Below, in pieces: positions 8,507 to 16,942 of a stretch of 52,784 nucleotides of DNA (position 1 is the stretch's first letter; every line of letters starts with the position of its first letter). The position numbers and the translations under genes are program-made. Under the pieces are notes generated by a model. The model was not told the DNA's origin. It worked only from the letters and a program-made list of their open reading frames with translations, and ran no database searches. This DNA comes from an uncultured Planctomycetales bacterium (lineage in GTDB: Bacteria; Planctomycetota; Planctomycetia; Pirellulales; S012-138), in the NCBI GenBank assembly GCA_937982665.1, contig CALJLD010000281.1:1-52784 (forward strand), in the 5' to 3' direction.

Positions 8507-9538
8507 ATGCCGACGACACCATCTTCTGCTGGTCGCCGTTCAAAGCGCTCGACCAAAGACTTGCACACGCAACAAATCTCGGCCGTTGGGCCTGCACCTG
8601 ATGCTGCCGAAGTTGCCGTTGACGCTCCACCGGGCAACGCTGGCAGCAGTCGCAAGCGACTGCTGATTCGCGGCAGCGCAATTCTTGGCTTTGTGGCCGT
8701 GGGCGTGGGGCTTGGCTGGTGGCAATATGGCTGGCGTTCACCGCCGTATTACATCGTGCAGAGCGAGAGACCGCTGGCCGCGCCGATTCTGACCATGGAA
8801 CAGTACGGCCAGCTGAGCGATCAGCACGAACGGCCATTTGTCTTTGAGTTGCGGTCCGGTGAAGGTGCTGTGCTGATGTTTGGCGCGGAGCACACTGTTG
8901 ATCCGGCCAACCCTCAAATCAAAGACATTGAAGAGCGCTGGAAAGCCTTTAAGCCGGACGTGGGCTTGCTTGAAGGGCGGTTGGGCTTTGCCATCGCAGG
9001 CGTCGATTCCGCGATCGAAGCCTTTGGCGAGCCGGCCATGGTTTACTGGCTGGCCCACAATGAAGGCGCGGACGTTTACACTTGGGAGCAGCCGCCGGAA
9101 GTGGAAGTCACCCACTTGTTGCGTGATTATTCGCCAAAGCACACGGCCGCTTTCCTGATCTTGCGGCCGTACTTCAGCAACTATCGACATGGTCCTCCGG
9201 CCAACCCTGAGGATTTCGTCGAGGAGTTTCGCGCCAAGCGGACGCAGTTGCCTGGCTTGGAAAACACGTTTGCAAGTGTGGGCGAGCTCAACGCTTTTTG
9301 GGACTCGGAATTCCCCGATGGGCCTGCGTGGCAGGAGACGTCCGATCAGTATGGCTTGCCTGGCTATCTTGCTCAGATTGCGGCGCGGGGCAACACCATC
9401 CGCGATGAACACCTGGCTCAGGCGATCCTGGAACTTGTCGCCAATGGCAAGCGCGTGTTTGTCGTGGCCGGCTCCAGCCATGCGGTCAAGCTGAAGCCGG
9501 CGCTGCAAGCAACGTTGAATCAAACTCAAGCCCCATAA
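8507..9538 (+). CDS. TraB/GumN-family membrane-anchored protein
   Basis: An N-terminal cytoplasmic segment of about 50 polar residues is followed by one membrane helix (LIRGSAILGFVAVGVGLGWW, near 52-72) and then an exported domain. That domain carries the two histidine motifs of the TraB/GumN fold: MFGAEHTVDPANPQIKD followed by LLEGR, and at the C-terminus VVAGSSHAVKLKP. The family resembles Tiki-type metal-dependent proteases, but a substrate for the bacterial members is mostly unknown. The length (343 residues) fits. Its start codon is ATG at 8507 with only a modest upstream ribosome site. It may be cotranscribed with the secreted amidohydrolase before it. Confidence 0.78.
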   Translation: MPTTPSSAGRRSKRSTKDLHTQQISAVGPAPDAAEVAVDAPPGNAGSSRKRLLIRGSAILGFVAVGVGLGWWQYGWRSPPYYIVQSERPLAAPILTMEQYGQLSDQHERPFVFELRSGEGAVLMFGAEHTVDPANPQIKDIEERWKAFKPDVGLLEGRLGFAIAGVDSAIEAFGEPAMVYWLAHNEGADVYTWEQPPEVEVTHLLRDYSPKHTAAFLILRPYFSNYRHGPPANPEDFVEEFRAKRTQLPGLENTFASVGELNAFWDSEFPDGPAWQETSDQYGLPGYLAQIAARGNTIRDEHLAQAILELVANGKRVFVVAGSSHAVKLKPALQATLNQTQAP

Positions 9539-9564
9539 CGGGCCTTTCGATTTTGGCGTCGTTC

Positions 9565-10524
9565 CTACGGTCGATCGCCCCGCGCTCGAATCTCCATCTC
9601 GCGGTCTTTCGCCTTCTCCGCCCTGGCGATGGCCGCAGCAGGCGATTCGTAATACAGACGCACGGTGGAGACGACGGAAATCTCTGGCTTCATCGGCAGC
9701 GTCGAAGCTTGGATGTCGCCATCAGTGTACAAGCCGCGATAGTACGTGTTGCGCGGTCGGAAGGCACGGATCTGTGAAACCGCACTCCGGCTGGGCGTGT
9801 TGATCGAACCGGCCTCGACGCGCTCGAATGATTCGTAAAGAGCTTCCGGATAACGGATGGCCGTGTCTTCTTGAACGTTGATGACCGGTGGACGCTCATC
9901 AAAGACGGCGCCCAGCAGCACGTCCGCTTTGTCGCGTGCCGCTTCAATCGCTTTCTTGCGGGCGTCTCGTTTGATTGCGTCCAGTTCGCTGCTCCAATAG
10001 TCAAACGCAATGATGTCCGTTACGCCGTGCGAGAACGCCACCGCAATGGCGGCCTGTGCCTGGGCTTCGTTGGTGGCGGCCAAATGAATGTTGGTTTGCA
10101 TGCGATAGCCGGCTTTCTGTTCCACGGCCACGTTCGCGCCTTCTTGTTGCTCCATCTCCCATTTGTAACGGGGCAGCAGAGCGATGAAGTCGACGACGAT
10201 GTTGTTATCGCCCAACTCCATGGCTTGCCAATCGGTCTTGGCTGCCGAGATGACTCCTTGCACGGCGTCCTGGCACTCTTGGGCCGACTCGCCTTCGGCA
10301 GTCACAGCCAACACAACGCGGATTTCTGTCGGTGCGACGCGAATTTCCGCGCTCGACTCTACGGTGATGTAGTCCGTGACAATCTGCGGATTGAGCTCTC
10401 CCAAACTTGGCGGACCTTGCGCGTTCATTCCGCCGCGAGAACCGGCGGATTGGGCCATCGCAAATGCGACACCAACAGAAACCATGCAAATGGCAACGGC
10501 CGTGAGACGCAGAAGTTTCTTCAT
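9565..10524 (-). CDS. SIMPL-domain (DUF541) secreted protein
   Basis: The protein begins with a signal peptide (MKKLLRLTAVAICMVSVGVAFAMAQ) and is 319 residues long. The body matches the SIMPL/DUF541 family: ITVESSAEIRVAPTEIRVVLAV near residue 52, a heptad-like middle, then RDARKKAIEAARDKADVLLGA. That last motif is the family's most recognisable stretch. Family members are periplasmic or outer-membrane associated; their biochemical role is not settled. The start is supported by AGGAG (complement of 10531-10535) six bases upstream. A terminator at 10687-10727 separates it from the Cys-rich gene upstream, so it likely has its own promoter in the 160 bases before it. Confidence 0.85.
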   Translation of the reverse strand: MKKLLRLTAVAICMVSVGVAFAMAQSAGSRGGMNAQGPPSLGELNPQIVTDYITVESSAEIRVAPTEIRVVLAVTAEGESAQECQDAVQGVISAAKTDWQAMELGDNNIVVDFIALLPRYKWEMEQQEGANVAVEQKAGYRMQTNIHLAATNEAQAQAAIAVAFSHGVTDIIAFDYWSSELDAIKRDARKKAIEAARDKADVLLGAVFDERPPVINVQEDTAIRYPEALYESFERVEAGSINTPSRSAVSQIRAFRPRNTYYRGLYTDGDIQASTLPMKPEISVVSTVRLYYESPAAAIARAEKAKDREMEIRARGDRP

Positions 10525-10686
10525 CGCGAACTCCTATGTTCCAAAGAAAGTGAGATGATGAGGCTCGGGAGGCGCCGGCTGTAGAATCGCCTGAGCATGC
10601 TCATCTTAACCGCCAGGACTTGTTCCTCGCTAATAACGGGCACTTTCAACTTGAGACAAAAGGTCGGATCGAGATTGTCACCAATA

Positions 10687-10727
10687 GAAAATGCCGCTTC
10701 CGAGAATTCCCGGAAGCGGCATCAGGC
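10687..10727 (-). terminator. Rho-independent terminator after the Cys-rich protein gene
   Basis: Perfect 12-base arms at 10691-10702 and 10711-10722 with an 8-base loop. On the minus strand the hairpin is followed by a T-rich run (TTTTCTATT). It lies about 60 bases after the stop of the gene at 10787-11341 and is the strongest terminator seen in the window. Confidence 0.8.
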
Positions 10728-10786
10728 TTTGACACGATCGAGATGCAATTCTTGGCGTTCTGTGTGTTGGTCGCCAACTGCTCATG

Positions 10787-11341
10787 CTATCGGCGCGGGG
10801 GTAGCTGATAGCTGGCAGGCAAGCCCAAGGGGCGAGGAGCGGCGGCCGCGCCACCAATCGGCGGCGGAACCGGAGGTCCGTCGTTCTGCAGCGGAACGGG
10901 CGGAACCGGAGCACCAAGCGGCGGCGGAGCAATCTCGCCAGGCGCCGGAGCGCCACAGCAATTGCCGCACGTGTTGCAGACAGGCGTCCAAACACATTCA
11001 CAGCTTGGGCACTCGTAGGTGACCTTCTTCAGTTTCTTGACGGTGATGACCGTTCCGCACTTGGGCTCGCAGCACTTCTCCCAAGGGAAACGAATCGCCG
11101 GAATGCAAATCTCTTCGCATTCGATTTCCCAGCAACTTTTCTCAACCGTTGTGGGAACAATCTCCAACTGGCAGTACTTGTGGCAGCGCGGGCAGTTTGT
11201 TCCACAAGGACCGTTATGAGCGCGGTGTCCGTTCGCGGCCGCCGCATCGTTGTGGGCGACTCGCAAGTCTTCCGCCGGCAGCGAAGCGACGCCAGCCAGC
11301 GCGATCAACACCGCCGTTTGAATTCGTAACAAGTGACGCAT
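10787..11341 (-). CDS. Cys-rich secreted protein with Pro-rich tail, function unknown
   Basis: A signal peptide (MRHLLRIQTAVLIALAGVAS) leads a 184-residue protein with 17 cysteines packed between residues about 46 and 130, in pairs such as CGTNCPRCHKYC, CWEIECEEIC, KCCEPKC, CPSCEC and CNTCGNCC. The histidine beside CPRC and the repeated CxxC spacing would suit metal binding or a disulfide-dense cell-surface protein. The last 50 residues are Pro/Gly/Ala-rich, like a flexible linker or wall-associated tail. Planctomycetes often encode such proteins near porins; here the porin gene is just upstream, 73 bases away on the same strand. A good GGAG site precedes the ATG. No enzymatic role is claimed. 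Confidence 0.75.
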   Translation of the reverse strand: MRHLLRIQTAVLIALAGVASLPAEDLRVAHNDAAAANGHRAHNGPCGTNCPRCHKYCQLEIVPTTVEKSCWEIECEEICIPAIRFPWEKCCEPKCGTVITVKKLKKVTYECPSCECVWTPVCNTCGNCCGAPAPGEIAPPPLGAPVPPVPLQNDGPPVPPPIGGAAAAPRPLGLPASYQLPPRR

Positions 11342-11414
11342 GAATCATTCTCCAATGAGATTGTAGTTGGATTTGGTCGAAGCTGGGGCCGAACGATACG
11401 CGGTTAACTACGGC

Positions 11415-12857
11415 CTACCAGAAAACCATAAAGCGAGTGCCGAAGATCGAGAAGTTGCCGTCTGTGTAGCCCCCGATGGGACCTCGGTCCGTGATCTCGC
11501 CATGCACATAGTTGAATTGCCATTTGGCGTTCTTGCTCCAAATCCAGTTGAGCGCTACGGTGACGTTGTCTTCTTCACCGCCGGTAATGTTCTCATCGGT
11601 GAGGTCCAGCCAGGAATAACGAACTCCAACCTGCCATGCGCCCCAACCTCCGCCGGTTCCTCCGCAGCAGCGATTGACCAGGAAGAAGTTCTCAAACGGT
11701 TCGAGAGTACCGATTGTGCCAGAGTCGCGATCGTAGGGGATGTGTTCGCCCGTGATGTTGTACGCAACGTAGACATAAGAACCGTGAAAGAAAGTTTCCG
11801 TATTGTTCGCACGCTGTACCCACGCGGCTTCGTACTCGCTGACGACCTGCAGCGGACCGACGTTCAACAGCGATTCCAAGCCCATGATCTCGTACGTCTC
11901 CGCTCCGGCGATTCTGCCAGTGTTCAGCCAACGTGTGGACGAGCGGGCTTCAGCACGTGTACGGAAACGCGCGTCATTGCCGTTCGTATCCAGCGACGTG
12001 TCATCGCCATCGGGACGTGCATACATGCCGGAAATGCCGTAGTGGAAATACCCACGACCGCCAGAGCATTCGTCATACCACGGCGCACTACACAACCGAG
12101 CATTGCCGCTCATCTGATACGAGTCGCCAATCGATGCGCCTGTGGCTTGCGTGTTCTCGAGTGCAAAGACACCATAGTTCCAATGATACAGTTCATCAGA
12201 GCTGACGCCGTAAGAAGCAATGCCGACGCGACGTGCGTCTTCGTTGAACGCTTCGATGACTTCCGGGCGTTCCAGGAACACGTTGTCGTTACTGCTGTTG
12301 AGGTGATCCAAACCAAGCGGACGCTTTTGGTTTCCGATGCGGACTGTCTGGAAGATCGGCAAGTCGGAAAAACCCAGGTAGCAATCGCGATACTGGGGAT
12401 TCTGCGGTGTTGCGAATTCCAGATCGTAGCGATAGTGGATGGTCTCGGTGACGTTGCCGCGGAACGTAAATCGGATGCGGCGGAAAGCGATGCGGCTTTC
12501 GGGATCAACGCCCGTCATTGGGTTTTCAAAGAAACCGATGCCCGGACTGGCATGCGCGAAGTCCCACACGTCCAAGTGAATACGCCCCACAATATCCAGC
12601 GACGGCAAACTGGAGGCCGCTTTCTCGTCTGCTTCGATCTTGTCCGCTAAGGCCTCTTCCAGGGCTTCGATCCGGCCCAGGTAGTCCGGCACGTCAGGGT
12701 CTTGAGCCAGGGCGCCGTCGTTCAGCGAAGCCCCGGTCAACGGCAAGTCATTGCTGTTCCGCGTGAATTGGTCGCCAAGCCCAAAGGTCTGGGCAGCAGC
12801 GGGGACACCCAGCAGGCTGACGACCAAAGCCAGGCCGCCAAAGAATGTTCGTTTCAT
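11415..12857 (-). CDS. Outer-membrane porin (OprP/OprO-like)
   Basis: I chose the ATG at 12857, which begins MKRTFFGGLALVVSLLGVPA, a clear signal peptide ending in AAAQ; the frame itself is open up to 12980. After a short coiled-coil-like linker (YLGRIEALEEALADKIEADE, about residues 60-80) the body is beta-rich with alternating aromatic residues, as in phosphate-selective porins: GRIHLDVWDF, RRIRFTFRGNVTETIHYRYD, RIGNQKRPLGLDHL. The C-terminus ends in FMVFW, the terminal aromatic signature of outer-membrane barrels. Phosphate selectivity cannot be inferred; many planctomycete members are general or polyphosphate porins. It is divergent from the oxidoreductase at 13269 across a 411-base gap. 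Confidence 0.85.
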   Translation of the reverse strand: MKRTFFGGLALVVSLLGVPAAAQTFGLGDQFTRNSNDLPLTGASLNDGALAQDPDVPDYLGRIEALEEALADKIEADEKAASSLPSLDIVGRIHLDVWDFAHASPGIGFFENPMTGVDPESRIAFRRIRFTFRGNVTETIHYRYDLEFATPQNPQYRDCYLGFSDLPIFQTVRIGNQKRPLGLDHLNSSNDNVFLERPEVIEAFNEDARRVGIASYGVSSDELYHWNYGVFALENTQATGASIGDSYQMSGNARLCSAPWYDECSGGRGYFHYGISGMYARPDGDDTSLDTNGNDARFRTRAEARSSTRWLNTGRIAGAETYEIMGLESLLNVGPLQVVSEYEAAWVQRANNTETFFHGSYVYVAYNITGEHIPYDRDSGTIGTLEPFENFFLVNRCCGGTGGGWGAWQVGVRYSWLDLTDENITGGEEDNVTVALNWIWSKNAKWQFNYVHGEITDRGPIGGYTDGNFSIFGTRFMVFW

Positions 12858-13268
12858 GATGGAGTCCATTCCGTGTCTGTTCGTCAACTTCCTACTTCCC
12901 CCTACAAGCACGCCCCCCGGCATGACTTGCAACAGGTGTAGAATTCGACTTACCAGCACATCAACTATATTAAGCTCCACCTCCTGCGCGATTTGCGAAA
13001 TGAACGCGATGTACGGGTTTTGCGGGTGAATCAGGTCGTCGATTGATGCCAGGCGTTACAAACCGTACATCCAACATCACGCACAAATGCCCAACTCAGG
13101 CCGTACCGATTATGCGGACAATGCATGGCTCTGGCGGCGGGTAAGCTTCTTGAGACCTTAACATGCCGCGGCTCGGGCCTGTCCGTTGTTTCTCCCTTCG
13201 CGCGGCGGTATGTTGTTCGTCAGCACTCGCATAATCATTAGATCCAACAAGATCGAGGATAATCGCTG
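12858..13268. promoter_or_regulatory. Divergent intergenic region between porin and oxidoreductase
   Basis: This 411-base gap has no convincing gene. It must carry the promoters of both flanking genes. The notable structure is an imperfect inverted repeat, GATGTACGGGTTT at 13008-13020 and AAACCGTACATC at 13060-13071, with one unpaired base and a 39-base spacer. An AT-rich patch near 12962-12974 could hold a -10 element. Nothing else recognisable was found. Confidence 0.4.
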
Positions 13269-14426
13269 ATGACCAAACCGCTGCGCGTGGGCATGATTGG
13301 CTACGGATTCATGGGCCGAGCGCATTCCAATGCGTATCGCCAGGTCAACAAGTTCTTTGAGTTGGAGTATGAGCCGGTCCTGGCCGCTTGCTGCGCGCGA
13401 AGCGAAGACAAGATCAAGGCCTTCGCCGAGAACTGGGGCTATGAGTCGTACGAGACTGACTGGCGAAAGCTGATCGCCCGGGATGATATCGATCTGATCG
13501 ATATCGGCTCGCCCAACAATACGCACAAGGAGATCGTGCTGGCTGCCTGCGAAGCCGGCAAGATGATCCTCTGCGAGAAGCCGCTGGCCATGGACGCGGC
13601 CGAAGGTGAGACCATGTTGCAGGCCGTGAAGAAGGCCAACGTGCCGAACATGGTGTGGTTCAACTATCGTCGCGTGCCGGCCATCTCGCTTGCCCAGCAG
13701 ATTGTCGATGAAGGACGCATCGGCAAGCCGTTCCATTATCGCGCGACCTACCTTCAGGACTGGACGATCTCGCCCGATGTCCCGCAAGGCGGCGCGGCCT
13801 TGTGGCGGCTGGACGTGGATGTGGCGGGGAGCGGCGTGACGGGTGACTTGCTTGCCCACTCCATCGATACGGCCGAATGGCTCAACGGTCCTATTCGTGA
13901 GGTCGTCGCTCGCACCGAGACGTTCGTCAAGGAACGCACGCACCAGGAAACTGGCGAAACCAAGAAGGTGGGCATTGATGATGCCTGCATGTTCCTGGCC
14001 GTGTTCGAGAACGGTTCGATGGGCACGTTTGAAAGCACGCGTTACGCCCGCGGCCGCAAGAACTACAACACGTTTGAACTCAACGGCGAAAACGGCAGCG
14101 TGTTCTTCGATCTGGAAGATCCGCAGATCCTGCAGTACTTCAAGTACGCCGATCCGAAGTCGGGCGACAAAGTGGAGGATCACCTCACTGGCTGGCAACG
14201 CATCCACGTCACCAACTCCGAGCATCCGTACATGGATCGCTGGTGGGTGCCTGGCTGCACCATTGGCTACGAACACACGTTCACAAACGCCTTGGCGGAC
14301 TTCCTCAAAGGCTTGGAAACCGGCCAGCCCGTGCAACCGGACTTCGCCAGCGGTTTGCGCACGCAGAAGGTTTGCGATGCAGTGTTGAAGAGTGCCGGGA
14401 CCGGCAAGTGGGAGAACGTGGATTAG
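13269..14426 (+). CDS. Gfo/Idh/MocA-family oxidoreductase
   Basis: A cytoplasmic NAD(P)-dependent dehydrogenase or isomerase-type enzyme acting on sugars or cyclitols. The N-terminal Rossmann fold has GMIGYGFMGRAHSNAY at residues 8-23 and the family lysine in CEKPLA near residue 100. The C-terminal half is the family's beta-sheet substrate domain, with DLLAHSIDTAEWL carrying the conserved HxxD-like segment and GYEHTFTNALADFL near the end. At 385 residues it is the usual size and has no Tat or Sec signal. ATG at 13269 is preceded by a GAGGA site (13255-13259). It stands alone, with a porin divergent and the POT transporter convergent. Inositol or related sugar substrates are plausible but unassigned. 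Confidence 0.9.
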   Translation: MTKPLRVGMIGYGFMGRAHSNAYRQVNKFFELEYEPVLAACCARSEDKIKAFAENWGYESYETDWRKLIARDDIDLIDIGSPNNTHKEIVLAACEAGKMILCEKPLAMDAAEGETMLQAVKKANVPNMVWFNYRRVPAISLAQQIVDEGRIGKPFHYRATYLQDWTISPDVPQGGAALWRLDVDVAGSGVTGDLLAHSIDTAEWLNGPIREVVARTETFVKERTHQETGETKKVGIDDACMFLAVFENGSMGTFESTRYARGRKNYNTFELNGENGSVFFDLEDPQILQYFKYADPKSGDKVEDHLTGWQRIHVTNSEHPYMDRWWVPGCTIGYEHTFTNALADFLKGLETGQPVQPDFASGLRTQKVCDAVLKSAGTGKWENVD

Positions 14427-14690
14427 CGCGAGGACTCAAGCGCAGCCTTGGGTTTCTGTTTCAATTTGTCAAAGAGCAACAGCCGCGGCGGCGCTAGATA
14501 ATCTTGCGCAAACACCGCGGCCCCCAAGCTTGCGTGTAGCAGAGCCTGGTTGTCTATCTCTCAATGTGGGGCAGCGCAATCATTGAGCAATCCCGTTTTC
14601 CACTTCAGGGATGCTTTTTGAAAAAAGAACGATCGCCGCGAGTTGAGCCGCCAGTCCGCGTACGTCGGGGCGTTCCACGGGGTGTATTTC

Positions 14691-14720
14691 TGCATTCCAG
14701 GGGTCCGTCCCGGAAGTGCA
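14691..14720. repeat. Hairpin with bulged stem
   Basis: TGCATTCC at 14691-14698 pairs with GGAA and TGCA at 14712-14715 and 14717-14720. An inner GGG/CCC stem closes a short loop. The single-base bulges on each side look like those of structured RNA, but it could also be a decayed repeat. Confidence 0.4.
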
Positions 14721-14743
14721 TAACAGAGGATTTCCCGTATCCG

Positions 14744-14779
14744 CCCACGAGGCTAGTGTACTTCGATTAGCCCCGTGGG
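14744..14779. repeat. Hairpin with two stacked stems
   Basis: CCCACG at 14744-14749 pairs with CGTGGG at 14774-14779, and GGCTA at 14751-14755 pairs with TAGCC at 14768-14772, around a 12-base loop. There is one unpaired base on each side. No T-tract follows on either strand, so it is not a typical terminator. Confidence 0.45.
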
Positions 14780-15005
14780 AGCCCCCTCAGTGCGCGCACG
14801 GTTCGCGCCGGTAGGGCAGCTGGATCAAGCGAGCGGGCAAAAAAGTGCTTGCTTGGCGGCCGATCACGTCATTCGGCACGAATCGCACTTGACCAATGTT
14901 AATTGGCGGCGGCGTGCAAGTAGCCTCACTGAAAGTCGGAATTGACGAAGCGTTATTAAGTAGCTTGCCGATTCCGCGAGTAATAGTAAGTGCCAGCGCC
15001 CGCAA

Positions 15006-16376
15006 TCAAACGCCCGGCATGGCCTTCTTTAGCGGTTTCAAGAGCAGCAGCAACACAACGGCGATGCCCAGCGCCAATGCGCCTAGTACGGCAAAGAACG
15101 TAGAGTGCAGCCATTCAGTCCAGAAGATCCCGATCATTGTGAGCTTGTTGCCGATGGCTGTGGCAACGAACCAACCGCCCATCATCAATCCGCGCATCCG
15201 TACGGGCGCAACTTTGGAGACCAGGGAAAGTCCCATCGGCGAAAGCATCAGTTCACCGGCAGTCAGCACCGCGTAAAAAGTGAACAGCCAAACGGGCGAG
15301 ACCTTAAAGGCATACGGTTTACCAGTCGGCGTGGTCGCTTCTCCCTGCAAGGCGGCGAAGTAAAGAATGAAGAATGCAGTTCCGCAAAGCGCCATGCCCA
15401 AGGTCATCTTGGCCGGCGTCGATGGTTCTAACCCTCGCTTGCCGAGCCAACTCCAAAGGCCAACCAACGGAAACGTCAGCACAATCACCCAGAATGGATT
15501 GATGGCATTTGAGATGGTTCCGGAGAATTCCCAATCCGTGTTATCTTCAGCCCAGTAAGTGAGCGTGGAACCGTTCTGATGAAACACCATCCAGAAGACA
15601 ATCACGATTAAGTAGATGGCGATCAACGCGCCGATCCGTTTATATTCCGGTACGGAGTCCATCAAGTTCGTTTTCGTTGGCAGTAGTTCGTGATCCGGCG
15701 GAACATCTGTCGTGGTTTGCAGCGCTTCGGCCCGCTCGGGATCGCCCAATCCTTCCATTGCGTCCGGCTGAGGATCTTCCACAAGGCTCCTGAAGAACCA
15801 CAAGATGCCGATGGAGATCAACATTCCGAATGCGGCCACGGCGAAAGCCGGGTGATTCCCCCACTTCTGCTTGATGGCCTCCATGGTGATCGGTGCGATG
15901 AACGCACCGACGTTGATGCCCATGTAAAAGATGTTGTAGGCCCTGTCTTTCAGGTGGCTGCCTTCTGGGTAGAGCTTGCCCACCATGGTTGAGACGTTGG
16001 GTTTGAAGAAGCCGTTACCGATCACCAGGCATGTCAGCGCGGCATAGACGGCCACAAGAGATTGAAACGAAAGCAGCAAGTGGCCGATCATGAAGAACAC
16101 TCCGCCAATCATCACGGATCGGCGGTAGCCCAACTTGCGGTCTGCCAGGAATCCGCCAATCAGCGGACTGGCGTACACGAACATCATGTAGTTTGCATAG
16201 AGGCTCGTGGTCTGCTCTTCCGTCCAGCCAAAGCCTTCCTGCTTGTTCTGCATGTAGAGCGTGAACAAGGCGACCATGGAATAGAAACTGAACCGCTCCC
16301 ACATCTCCGTGGCGAACAGGACGTACAAGCCTTTGGGATGTCGGGCGAGTTCTTTTCCGGTCAGTGGTGCGGACAT
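15006..16376 (-). CDS. POT/PTR-family proton-dependent oligopeptide transporter
   Basis: An inner-membrane major-facilitator protein that imports di- and tripeptides with protons. The diagnostic ExxERF motif is present as EMWERFSFYSM in the first helix (about residue 24). GNGFFKPNVSTMVGKLY and the following RAYNIFYMGINVGAFIAP are the PTR2 signature region, and LMLSPMGLSLVSKVAP is the second one, near residue 375. At 456 residues with many hydrophobic helices the transporter looks complete. A hydrophilic loop with ERAEALQTTTDVPPDHEL sits between the two halves. It is convergent with the oxidoreductase at 13269. No peptidase gene is adjacent. Confidence 0.92.
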   Translation of the reverse strand: MSAPLTGKELARHPKGLYVLFATEMWERFSFYSMVALFTLYMQNKQEGFGWTEEQTTSLYANYMMFVYASPLIGGFLADRKLGYRRSVMIGGVFFMIGHLLLSFQSLVAVYAALTCLVIGNGFFKPNVSTMVGKLYPEGSHLKDRAYNIFYMGINVGAFIAPITMEAIKQKWGNHPAFAVAAFGMLISIGILWFFRSLVEDPQPDAMEGLGDPERAEALQTTTDVPPDHELLPTKTNLMDSVPEYKRIGALIAIYLIVIVFWMVFHQNGSTLTYWAEDNTDWEFSGTISNAINPFWVIVLTFPLVGLWSWLGKRGLEPSTPAKMTLGMALCGTAFFILYFAALQGEATTPTGKPYAFKVSPVWLFTFYAVLTAGELMLSPMGLSLVSKVAPVRMRGLMMGGWFVATAIGNKLTMIGIFWTEWLHSTFFAVLGALALGIAVVLLLLLKPLKKAMPGV

Positions 16377-16491
16377 GACGAAGCGACGACGATTTTGGAA
16401 GTTTGCTGGAAGAGTTGGCTTGGATTGTAGCGGAGATTGCGGGCCGGGGGGAATTGTCCGCGTGCTTTGGCGATAGTTTCTTGCAACTCGA

Positions 16492-16914
16492 TCAGTTCAA
16501 GGAAATCGTCTCGCGAACGCGTCGCCGCCCAGAGAAAACCGTCTTCGCAACACCATCCGCCACGACTCGAAGAATTGACTGACGGGCTTCTTCAAAATAG
16601 CCGCAGATGTCATCAGGAATGGTCTGCCAATTCCAAATTGGAAACTCCCCATCATTTTCAATCAGACCTTCAATCCAAAGGCCAAAGTATTGATTGAAAC
16701 CAAATCTATCTTGCCCAACAACTTTGTTTTCGAAGACGAAGACGGAGAGCCCTGGGTCTCGAAAGCTCGCCCCGAGATCCACTCCAATTTCCCCTTTTAG
16801 CAGTGTCGCGCCCCAAACTCGGTGCGCGAAGTTTCGCTTAACTACGACGAAGTGGTGATCTTGCTCCAAAGACTTGACCAGACGCCGTAACTCTTGCTTG
16901 ACGTCATCGTTCAT
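16492..16914 (-). CDS. Small protein of unknown function
   Basis: A 140-residue soluble protein starting with ATG at 16914 (MNDDVKQELRRLVKSLEQDH). It has no signal peptide or membrane segment. The aromatic-rich centre (FGFNQYFGLWIEGLIENDG, FPIWNWQTIPDDICGYFEE) reads like a folded alpha/beta domain. I do not recognise the family. The overall style, small, acidic and aromatic, resembles SMI1/KNR4-like or immunity-type proteins, but no motif proves that and no toxin gene is beside it. It is flanked by the POT transporter (115 bases downstream) and, 28 bases upstream, by the 3' end of the amidohydrolase gene, all on the minus strand. Confidence 0.6.
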   Translation of the reverse strand: MNDDVKQELRRLVKSLEQDHHFVVVKRNFAHRVWGATLLKGEIGVDLGASFRDPGLSVFVFENKVVGQDRFGFNQYFGLWIEGLIENDGEFPIWNWQTIPDDICGYFEEARQSILRVVADGVAKTVFSGRRRVRETISLN

Positions 16915-16942
16915 GTCGATCTTGAGAGGACACGGCTCTTGT

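Larger units (their letters stand above)
14427..15005. other. Gene-free, hairpin-rich intergenic region
   Basis: The 579 bases between two convergent genes hold no supported gene. Two compact hairpins (14691-14720, 14744-14779) and a third weak one near 14791-14807 (GCGCG/CGCGC arms) lie close together in the middle. Just after the second hairpin, GAGCC and GGTTC occur 16 bases apart, a faint echo of a group II intron domain V, but the catalytic stem is not intact. A small open frame starting with TTG at 15005 looks non-coding. Confidence 0.35.

Noticed and set aside
11367..12650. Plus-strand open frame of 427 codons opposite the porin gene
   Set aside because: The minus-strand frame has a signal peptide, barrel-like strands and a terminal aromatic residue; the plus-strand frame has none of these.
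14770..14797. Possible group II intron domain V
   Set aside because: GAGCC and GGTTC are at the right ends but too close, and the inner stem, bulge and tetraloop are missing. No reverse transcriptase fragment is near.
14787..15005. 72-codon minus-strand frame directly after the POT gene
   Set aside because: It starts with TTG, has no ribosome site and no protein-like composition.
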